From assembly GCA_003151375.1 (NCBI GenBank), contig PLXI01000059.1:629-8681 (forward strand): 8,053 nt of DNA, in the 5' to 3' direction. Below, piece by piece: positions 1 to 4,736 of this stretch; the first letter of the stretch is position 1, and each line of letters opens with the position of its first letter. Source of the stretch: Hyphomicrobiales bacterium (GTDB taxonomy: Bacteria; Pseudomonadota; Alphaproteobacteria; Rhizobiales; Aestuariivirgaceae). Below the pieces are notes generated by a model, which saw only the letters and a program-made list of their open reading frames with translations, did not search any database and was not told the DNA's origin. The position numbers were made by a program, and so were the translations under genes.

Positions 1-686
1 ATCAAAGCTATTTCCTGTTTGCCACAACCCAGGAACAAATGGATTATCTGCGCTTTCCGTTGGGGTTGCTAACCAAGCCTGAAGCGCGCGCCGTGGCCCA
101 AGACATGGGGCTATCGGTGGCTGATAAACCAGACAGCCAAGACATTTGCTTTGTGCCAGATGGGGATTATGCCTCAGTGATCCGCAAGCTTAGGCCTGAT
201 GCGGCTAGGCCGGGGAAGATTGTCGACATGCAAGGCAAGGTGCTGGGCCAGCATGAGGGCATTATCAATTTCACCATTGGCCAACGCAAAGGTTTGGGAA
301 TTGGTGGTGGCGATCCGCTCTATGTGATTAGGCTTGATGCCGCCAAGGGGGAAGTGATTGTGGGCCCGCGCGAAGCTTTGCGGCAAGATGAAATCAAACT
401 TAGTGACGTGAACTGGTTGGGTGATAAGCCGCTCAGCGGTGAGCCGCAAAAGATATTTGCACGCATCCGCTCTACACGCTTGCCAGTTGAAGCTACACTG
501 CGTCTCGACGGGCAAGGTGCGGTTTTAGCCATGGCTGAGGGCGAATTTGGGGTTTCGCCCGGCCAAGCGGCGGTATTTTACGAGGGCCAAGGGGCAGGGC
601 AGCGCGTGTTAGGCGGTGGCTTTATTGCCCTTTACAACCAGCGCCCACAATTTGTGCGCAGCGCTAAGATTTTGCAATCTGCTTGA
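1..686 (+). CDS. mnmA: tRNA-specific 2-thiouridylase MnmA, C-terminal part (5' end outside window)
   Basis: MnmA adenylates U34 of tRNA-Lys, -Glu and -Gln and inserts sulfur, forming the s2U34 of the wobble base; it acts in the cytosol and receives sulfur through a relay. The reading frame is open from base 3 (QSYFLFATTQEQ precedes the first internal Met at 39), so the gene starts to the left of the window; about 227 residues are seen of a family of roughly 360-390. Visible family signatures are the PDSQDICFVPDGDY segment, whose Cys (codon 147-149) matches the second catalytic cysteine, and FTIGQRKGLGIGGGDPLYV. The C-terminal beta-barrel region follows, with a conserved SPGQAAVFY stretch. The N-terminal PP-loop and first catalytic Cys are outside. 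The stop is TGA at 684-686. The next gene starts 61 bases later and is unrelated in function. Confidence 0.96.
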   Translation, partial: QSYFLFATTQEQMDYLRFPLGLLTKPEARAVAQDMGLSVADKPDSQDICFVPDGDYASVIRKLRPDAARPGKIVDMQGKVLGQHEGIINFTIGQRKGLGIGGGDPLYVIRLDAAKGEVIVGPREALRQDEIKLSDVNWLGDKPLSGEPQKIFARIRSTRLPVEATLRLDGQGAVLAMAEGEFGVSPGQAAVFYEGQGAGQRVLGGGFIALYNQRPQFVRSAKILQSA

Positions 687-747
687 TTGTGACGCTGGTC
701 ATAGACTAAGGCGATGGACAAAGAAGAATACTAAGGGAGAGAAAACT

Positions 748-1398
748 GTGTTGACGAAAGATGCACCTCGATTGCGTGACATGCCTGCTGGTGATGTCAT
801 CAAAGCTTATCGCCGCTGGGCGCCGGTTTATGATGCAACTTTCGGTCGTTTGGTTCGCGATGGCGTGAAGCAGGCAACCACACGGGTTAACAGCTTTTCT
901 GGTCGTCTATTGGAAGCAGGCGTAGGCACCGGTTTGGCCTTGCCGCATTATGGCCCACAGCTTTCAGTGACTGGTATTGATTTTTCCGCAGATATGTTGC
1001 GCCGCGCGCATGCGCGCGTGTCAAAAGCAGGGAATGAAAATATTGAAAGTCTGGTGGAAATGGATGCCTGCAACATGACGTTTGCAGATTCCACCTTTGA
1101 TGTTTCGGTGGCAATGTATGTACTCACCGTAGTGCCAGAGCCGCAAAAGGCCATGTCCGAACTGGCGCGTGTTACCAAACCGGGTGGTACTGTGTTGGTG
1201 GTCAACCATTTCAGTGTTGATCATGGGATGCGCGGCGCCATTGAAAAAGGCTTGGCCAAACACGCCACCAAATTAGGCTGGCGGCCGGAATTTCCGGTGG
1301 ATACGGTTTTGACTTGCGACAAGCTGCGTCTCGTATCGATCAAAAGCGTGAAGCCATTAGGCTTTTTCACCATGCTAGAGTTTCGCCGTATAGGGTGA
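748..1398 (+). CDS. pmtA: Class I SAM-dependent methyltransferase, likely phosphatidylethanolamine N-methyltransferase PmtA
   Basis: Predicted to methylate phosphatidylethanolamine three times with S-adenosylmethionine, giving phosphatidylcholine at the inner membrane face. From GTG 748 the protein has 216 residues, close to the short soluble bacterial PmtA proteins. It shows AYRRWAPVYDATFG near residues 20-33, a typical PmtA opening; SAM motif I EAGVGTGLALPHY from residue 56; VTGIDFS for the acidic ribose-binding loop; a DACNMTFADSTFDV segment; and TKPGGTVLVVNHF as the post-motif strand. I chose GTG 748 because GGGAG (735-739) lies 8 bases upstream; TTG 751 is the next possibility and ATG 781 would remove residues before the AYRRW segment. 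The frame is open further upstream into mnmA, but that extension has no support. The neighbour pcs makes the same lipid, which strengthens the assignment. A ubiquinone or other lipid methyltransferase remains possible. Confidence 0.8.
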   Translation: MLTKDAPRLRDMPAGDVIKAYRRWAPVYDATFGRLVRDGVKQATTRVNSFSGRLLEAGVGTGLALPHYGPQLSVTGIDFSADMLRRAHARVSKAGNENIESLVEMDACNMTFADSTFDVSVAMYVLTVVPEPQKAMSELARVTKPGGTVLVVNHFSVDHGMRGAIEKGLAKHATKLGWRPEFPVDTVLTCDKLRLVSIKSVKPLGFFTMLEFRRIG

Positions 1399-1427
1399 TT
1401 GTGGCAGCAACGCAGTGCCCCTATAGT
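1399..1427 (+). promoter_or_regulatory. Candidate sigma-70 promoter for pcs
   Basis: TTGTGG (1399-1404) and TATAGT (1422-1427) are separated by 17 bases, directly after the stop of the methyltransferase gene and 23 bases before the pcs start. The -10 matches 5 of 6 consensus bases and the -35 only the first 3. This suggests that pcs may be transcribed independently of the preceding gene as well as by read-through. Pattern match only. Confidence 0.4.
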
Positions 1428-1450
1428 AAAATCTTGGGAGAACAAGTGCT

Positions 1451-2251
1451 ATGGCGAAGCTTCAACTGAAGCCCAACTTAGAATTGGAAATTAAAAAGGG
1501 CATGGCTTGGTCTGTGCATGCCTTTACCACGTCTGGCATTGTGCTTGGCTTTTTGGCTTTGGTTGCGGTGTTAAAGAATGACGCTGTGCAAGCATTTGTG
1601 TGGTTAGGCATCGCGCTGTTTGTGGACGGCGTGGACGGCACATTGGCCAGACGCGCGCGGGTAAAAGAATATACCCCCAATTTCGATGGTGGCGCGTTGG
1701 ATTTGGTGATTGATTTCTTCACCTATGTGGCAGTGCCGGCGTTGATGATTTATTGGTTCAACATGGTGCAAGTGCCTTGGGGCTTTTCGAGCCAGACATG
1801 GAGTCTGATTTGTGCGGCACTCATCATGGCGGTTTCGTGCTATACATTTGCCAATTTGAATATGAAAAGCTTTGATTATTATTTTGTGGGCTTTCCCGCC
1901 ATTTGGAATGTGGTGGTTTTGTATTTCTATCTGTTCAATACTGGTTGGTTGATTAACTTCATCACCATTATAGGTTTGAGCATTCTCACTTTCATTCCGG
2001 TTAAATTTGTTCATCCTCTGCGCGTGGCCCATTGGCGCAATATCACCATTGCAATGACAGTGTTGTGGGCAACGATGACGTTGAGTTTGGTGCTCTCCGG
2101 CTTGAAACCGACCACGACTGACTTAACCTATAATGTGGAATTGGCCTTGTTCGGCGTGGCGTCAGCTTATTTTGCCTGGATATCGCTATGGCGCACGTTT
2201 GGGCTAGGCAGCAAAGATGATGATGAAATTACGCCTGCAACTGCGGCTTGA
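1451..2251 (+). CDS. pcs: Phosphatidylcholine synthase (CDP-diacylglycerol:choline O-phosphatidyltransferase)
   Basis: Condenses choline with CDP-diacylglycerol to give phosphatidylcholine and CMP, the one-step route found in alphaproteobacteria and some other symbionts and pathogens. The 266-residue protein is an integral membrane protein with about eight hydrophobic segments (for example near residues 28-40, 48-58, 88-103 and 115-133, and several to residue 255). The CDP-alcohol phosphatidyltransferase motif is complete: D59, D62-G63, A66-R67, then G80, D84 and D88. The gap between AR and G is 12 residues, longer than the usual 8-9, which I recall as a mark of Pcs proteins. ATG 1451 is preceded by GGGAG (1436-1440). 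The gene follows the PmtA-like gene by 52 bases, so both routes to phosphatidylcholine are adjacent. The hydrophilic tail GSKDDDEITPATAA is probably cytosolic. Phosphatidylserine synthase is less likely given this motif and length. Confidence 0.9.
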   Translation: MAKLQLKPNLELEIKKGMAWSVHAFTTSGIVLGFLALVAVLKNDAVQAFVWLGIALFVDGVDGTLARRARVKEYTPNFDGGALDLVIDFFTYVAVPALMIYWFNMVQVPWGFSSQTWSLICAALIMAVSCYTFANLNMKSFDYYFVGFPAIWNVVVLYFYLFNTGWLINFITIIGLSILTFIPVKFVHPLRVAHWRNITIAMTVLWATMTLSLVLSGLKPTTTDLTYNVELALFGVASAYFAWISLWRTFGLGSKDDDEITPATAA

Positions 2252-2277
2252 CTTTGCCCCTCAGCCAAATCTATACC
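2248..2277 (+). promoter_or_regulatory. Promoter of tRNA-Met
   Basis: TTGACT (2248-2253, overlapping the pcs stop codon) and TATACC (2272-2277) are 18 bases apart. Initiation would fall near 2284, about 25 bases before the mature tRNA 5' end. The discriminator after the -10 is GC-rich (the CCGCGCGG palindrome at 2276-2283), a feature known from stringently controlled stable-RNA promoters. The assignment rests on pattern and position. Confidence 0.55.
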
Positions 2278-2308
2278 GCGCGGCATTGCATGTGACAAAC
2301 ACGCGTGT

Positions 2309-2385
2309 GGCGAGGTAGCTCAGTTGGTTAGAGCACGGGAATCATAATCCTGGGGTCGGGGGTTCAACTCCCTCTCTCGCTACCA
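2309..2385 (+). tRNA. tRNA-Met (anticodon CAT), probably elongator
   Basis: A full 77-base cloverleaf with encoded CCA (2383-2385). Acceptor GGCGAGG (2309-2315) pairs with TCTCGCT (2375-2381), with G:U pairs at both ends. The D stem is GCTC/GAGC, and the anticodon stem CGGGA/TCCTG encloses the loop ATCATAA with CAT at 2343-2345. The T arm is GGGGG-TTCAACT-CCCTC. The lack of the initiator C1xA72 mismatch and of the three-G:C anticodon stem argues against fMet. tRNA-Ile2 (lysidine-modified CAT) is not fully excluded, but the sequence resembles alphaproteobacterial elongator tRNA-Met, including the CGCTACCA 3' end. Confidence 0.93.
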
Positions 2386-2419
2386 TTCCTTCTTTAACGC
2401 AGTGGTGCGCGCATTCTCT

Positions 2420-2448
2420 TTGATCGCAATTGTGATACAGAGTAATTT
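2420..2448 (+). promoter_or_regulatory. Candidate promoter with overlapping 14-bp dyad upstream of the SDR gene
   Basis: TTGATC (2420-2425) and TAATTT (2443-2448) are 17 bases apart, weakly matching a sigma-70 promoter. The dyad ATCGCAATTGTGAT (2423-2436) is symmetrical apart from one base pair and covers the -35 element and spacer, a position typical of a repressor operator. It lies 65 bases before the SDR start. The rest of the 115-base region between the tRNA and the SDR gene shows no clear terminator. Confidence 0.3.
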
Positions 2449-2500
2449 AAATTGTGTCCCGAAACTAAACTATCAAACACCCAGTTGATTGAGGAAAAAC

Positions 2501-3247
2501 ATGTTCGATGTCTCCGATAAGCTCGCTGTAATTACGGGAGGAACCCGTGGAATAGGTCTGGCAATCGCCGAGGCATTGCTGGGGGCGGGAGGGTGTGTCG
2601 TTTTGAATGGACGGTCCGAAACCGAAGAAGCTATGGCACTCGTTTCCAAATTTGGTGTTGAGCGTGTTGCAATCGATCTTGGCGATGTATCTGATCCTAT
2701 TTTTGCAAAAGCTTTGATAGACCGTGCCGCCAAACGATTTGGGCGACTTGACATACTTGTGCATAGCGCTGGTGGGCCAGTGCCAGGCAAAATAACCGAT
2801 ATTACAGCAGAAACTTGGATGAACGCCTTTGCGGTGCATGTGCATCCAGTGTTTCACCTTTTTAATGCTGCACATCCTCATCTTGCAAAGTTGGGAGGAG
2901 CTGTGTTGTTAATTTCTTCAGTGGCTGGCTTAAGAGGTTGCCCGGCATCGGTTGCTTATCAGACGGTGAAGGGCGCACTCATTCCCATGGCCAAATCTTT
3001 GGCATTTGACTATGCGAAAGAAAATATCCGCGTAAATGTATTGGCGCCGGGAATTATCCGGACCCGGTTTCATGCTGGCATGAACGAAACTGCGAAATTG
3101 CATAATCTGCAAAATCGCATTCCGCTGCAGCGCGAAGGCAGCGCTGAGGATGTCGCAGAGGCGGCCATGGCGCTCATCACCAATGATAACATCACGGGCG
3201 AAGTGCTCACGATTGATGGCGGCATGTCGATGCGGATAACGGGATAA
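2501..3247 (+). CDS. SDR family NAD(P)-dependent oxidoreductase
   Basis: A classical short-chain dehydrogenase/reductase of 248 residues, which interconverts a hydroxyl and a carbonyl group on an unknown substrate in the cytosol. The cofactor motif TGGTRGIG is at residues 12-19 and catalytic Ser140, Tyr153 and Lys157 are in ISSVAGLRG...YQTVK; the PG motif (LAPGIIRT) and the C-terminal ITGEVLTIDGGMSM are typical of the FabG-like branch. Two positions differ from the canon: the NNAG motif reads HSAG (88-91), and the position of the tetrad Asn, seven residues after Trp106, is His113. ATG 2501 is preceded by GAGGAA (2491-2496); an in-frame TTG at 2489 is less likely. R38 after the second strand (NGRSE) suggests NADPH. 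The hydroxylase gene follows after 25 bases, probably in the same transcript, so the substrate may be a lipid; that is inference. Confidence 0.9.
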   Translation: MFDVSDKLAVITGGTRGIGLAIAEALLGAGGCVVLNGRSETEEAMALVSKFGVERVAIDLGDVSDPIFAKALIDRAAKRFGRLDILVHSAGGPVPGKITDITAETWMNAFAVHVHPVFHLFNAAHPHLAKLGGAVLLISSVAGLRGCPASVAYQTVKGALIPMAKSLAFDYAKENIRVNVLAPGIIRTRFHAGMNETAKLHNLQNRIPLQREGSAEDVAEAAMALITNDNITGEVLTIDGGMSMRITG

Positions 3248-3272
3248 AAGTCGTCGTTGCAGTGGAGAAGTC

Positions 3273-4019
3273 ATGACAGCGGCGGCGTTAAAGTTTATTT
3301 TGGTGGCCTTAGCATTTATTGGCACCTTCGTGAGTGAGCGGCAGTGGCCGGCTGACGTTAGAAGTTTTGGCAAAAGCCGCATTTGGCGCAATCTTGGTCT
3401 GGCATTTATCAATTTTCTGCTGGGGCCATTGCTGGTGCTGCCCATTTCAGCTTACGCATCCACGCATGGTTTGGGCCTGAGGCCATTGTGGTGGAATTTG
3501 GCTCTGGATTTGCTTCTACTCGATCTATGGATTTATGGCTGGCACCGTATTAATCACGTCGTGCCATTTCTGTGGCGTTTTCATGAGGTGCATCACCGCG
3601 ATGAAATGCTGGATGTGACTACGGCAGTCAGATTTCATTTCGGCGAGGTGTTGCTTTCGGCTTTGGTGCGCGGTGTTGTTATATTCATCTTTTCTATTCC
3701 GCTTAATTCAGTGGTGATATTTGAAACTGTGGTGGCTTTGGCCACGTTGTTTCATCACTCCAATTTGCGTCTGCCATTGGCATTTGAAACCCAGCTCTCG
3801 CGCTTGATCATTACACCGCGTCTGCACTGGATACATCACCATGCGGTTCGGCGCGACACCGATTCAAATTATGCAACAATTCTATCATGTTGGGATTTGG
3901 TGTTTAAAAGCCGCAGCCCTAATGCGCGATTTGCTGGCATGAAGCTGGGCGTTGAGGGCGAAGCGGATTTGTCACTGCCGCAATTGCTCACCCGGCCCTT
4001 TAACCATCTGGGAAATTAA
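3273..4019 (+). CDS. Sterol desaturase / fatty acid hydroxylase superfamily membrane protein
   Basis: A di-iron membrane oxygenase of 248 residues, of the superfamily that includes sphingoid C4-hydroxylase, fatty acid 2-hydroxylase and sterol C5/C4 oxidases. The full set of metal-binding histidines is present: H91xxxH95, H104xxH107H108, a further H122, F160-HH-SN, and H185xxH188H189 within the HWIHHHAVRRDTDSNYATILSCWDLVF signature. Hydrophobic membrane segments lie near residues 6-20, 41-61, 73-90, 126-144 and 146-160. ATG 3273 has GGAGAAG just upstream (3264-3270). It lies 25 bases after the SDR gene, suggesting an operon. The bacterial family hydroxylates or desaturates lipids, but this substrate cannot be read from sequence; nearness to the sphingolipid block makes ceramide or a sphingoid base a reasonable candidate. 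Carotenoid or ornithine-lipid hydroxylation are alternatives. Confidence 0.88.
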   Translation: MTAAALKFILVALAFIGTFVSERQWPADVRSFGKSRIWRNLGLAFINFLLGPLLVLPISAYASTHGLGLRPLWWNLALDLLLLDLWIYGWHRINHVVPFLWRFHEVHHRDEMLDVTTAVRFHFGEVLLSALVRGVVIFIFSIPLNSVVIFETVVALATLFHHSNLRLPLAFETQLSRLIITPRLHWIHHHAVRRDTDSNYATILSCWDLVFKSRSPNARFAGMKLGVEGEADLSLPQLLTRPFNHLGN

Positions 4020-4024
4020 CTGTG

Positions 4025-4040
4025 CAAATTAACTAATTTG
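4025..4040. repeat. 16-bp AT-rich palindrome with partial direct repeat
   Basis: CAAATTA-AC-TAATTTG is a perfect 7-bp inverted repeat with a 2-base centre, located between the hydroxylase stop and the next gene. The 9-mer AAATTAACT occurs at 4013-4021, covering the hydroxylase stop codon, and again at 4026-4034, inside the palindrome. A DNA-binding protein site is the simplest reading; the centre is too short for a stable RNA loop without opening inner pairs. Confidence 0.4.
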
Positions 4041-4098
4041 GATTGTGAACTGCAGTCCCTTGTCTGTCAGGGATGTTAGGCTGAGTTTATGGCCTGAT

Positions 4099-4614
4099 AT
4101 GGCACAGGTAAGCGAGTTCACGTTGGAAGAAACATTGCTTCAAGCTTTGCAGGATGCACGCGCCAAAGAATCGGCGCGTCTTGAGGCTATGTTCAATGTT
4201 CAGGATCTACGCACCCTGCGACTGATGAATTTGCATGACATAATAGAGCCAGAACTGGCCCAAAACGCGTTAGCCAAGGCTCTGTTCAATCTTAACCTTG
4301 AGCCAGGAGAAATTCCCAGGCTTTGGCTTGGACTTACTTCATCCATCGTGATGGAGCCTGATCCAAAAACCTATCGGCTGGTTAACATGAACGAAGCCGC
4401 ACGTGAAACACTGTTTGAAACGACAGATATGGTGGCCATGAAGGGCTTTGCGCTGCGCCATATGGCGTTTCAAATTATTGAGCAGCGCCGCAAACCGTCA
4501 CGGCCCGTAACACTGCCCAAAAATTCTATTTTGCCATTGGCTTTGATGTGGTTGACGGGTGTGGTGTGCGGTATTGCTGGCCTGATTGTTTGTGATTTTA
4601 TCGTCAGGCGTTGA
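4099..4614 (+). CDS. Uncharacterised protein with C-terminal transmembrane anchor
   Basis: I do not recognise this family. From ATG 4099 the product has 171 residues: an acidic, mostly helical soluble part (FTLEETLLQALQDARAKESARLEAMFNVQDL, then LRLMNLHDIIEPELAQNALAKALF), a middle stretch EPDPKTYRLVNMNEAARETLFETTD, a basic linker EQRRKPSRPVTLPKN, and one hydrophobic segment near the C-terminus (ILPLALMWLTGVVCGIAGLI) followed by CDFIVRR. This is the layout of a tail-anchored membrane protein with its bulk in the cytosol. The start is uncertain: GTG 4045 is in frame and adds 18 residues, and neither start has a good ribosome binding site. The gene sits between the hydroxylase (79 bases upstream) and the sphingolipid block (about 118 bases downstream), in the same orientation. 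No catalytic motif is visible. Confidence 0.75.
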   Translation: MAQVSEFTLEETLLQALQDARAKESARLEAMFNVQDLRTLRLMNLHDIIEPELAQNALAKALFNLNLEPGEIPRLWLGLTSSIVMEPDPKTYRLVNMNEAARETLFETTDMVAMKGFALRHMAFQIIEQRRKPSRPVTLPKNSILPLALMWLTGVVCGIAGLIVCDFIVRR

Positions 4615-4629
4615 TTGTCGCAGTTTCGT

Positions 4630-4635
4630 TATAAT
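4630..4635 (+). promoter_or_regulatory. Candidate -10 element for the sphingolipid block
   Basis: A perfect TATAAT lies about 100 bases before the acyl-AMP ligase start, in the only sizeable gap before the block. No good -35 is found at 16-18 bases; TTGATT (4611-4616) is only 13 bases away. If used, transcription would start near 4642 and give a 5' leader of about 90 bases containing the hairpin at 4684-4736. Confidence 0.35.
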
Positions 4636-4683
4636 ATCCGCACGTTACAAAATGAAACAGCAAGTGATTTCCGCCTTCCATAG

Positions 4684-4736
4684 TTGGATTGGTAAACGTC
4701 ATTGGTCGTGACGTAAATCAGAGTGTACCAATTTGA
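4684..4736 (+). promoter_or_regulatory. Nested inverted repeat over the start codon of the acyl-AMP ligase gene
   Basis: ATTGGTA (4688-4694) pairs perfectly with TACCAAT (4726-4732). As RNA, the stem continues outward through G:U pairs to 4684/4736, 11 pairs in all, taking in the TTG start codon (4733-4735). Inside it, ACGTCA (4696-4701) pairs with TGACGT (4709-4714) around a 7-base loop. ATTGGT also recurs directly at 4701-4706. It could be a leader hairpin limiting translation, or a protein-binding site with three ATTGGT-type half-sites. Confidence 0.4.

Noticed and set aside
539..560. Perfect inverted repeat GGGCGAA / TTCGCCC with a 8-base loop
   Set aside because: It lies within the conserved SPGQ-coding part of mnmA, well before the stop, without a T-run, so it is probably coding coincidence and not a terminator.
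616..747. Upstream extension of the methyltransferase frame to ATG 616 inside mnmA
   Set aside because: It would overlap mnmA by 71 bases and gives a cysteine/arginine-rich tail unlike the family; GTG 748 with GGGAG upstream is better.
1604..2032. Minus-strand open frame of 142 codons within pcs
   Set aside because: It is antisense to a clear membrane enzyme, and its histidine/isoleucine-rich product resembles no family.
2299..2308. 10-bp palindrome ACACGCGTGT touching the tRNA 5' end
   Set aside because: It is too short to form a stable RNA hairpin and lies in the leader removed by RNase P; no role can be supported.
2386..2422. Terminator after tRNA-Met
   Set aside because: There is a pyrimidine-rich stretch and a weak CGCA/TGCG pairing, but no stable stem followed by a T-run.
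2309..2500. tRNA-Met as an integration site for a mobile element
   Set aside because: No integrase, no repeat of the tRNA 3' end was seen in the window, and the genes after it fit the lipid theme.
2465..2881. Minus-strand open frame of 138 codons over the SDR gene start
   Set aside because: It mirrors the SDR coding region and has no motif or ribosome binding site of note.
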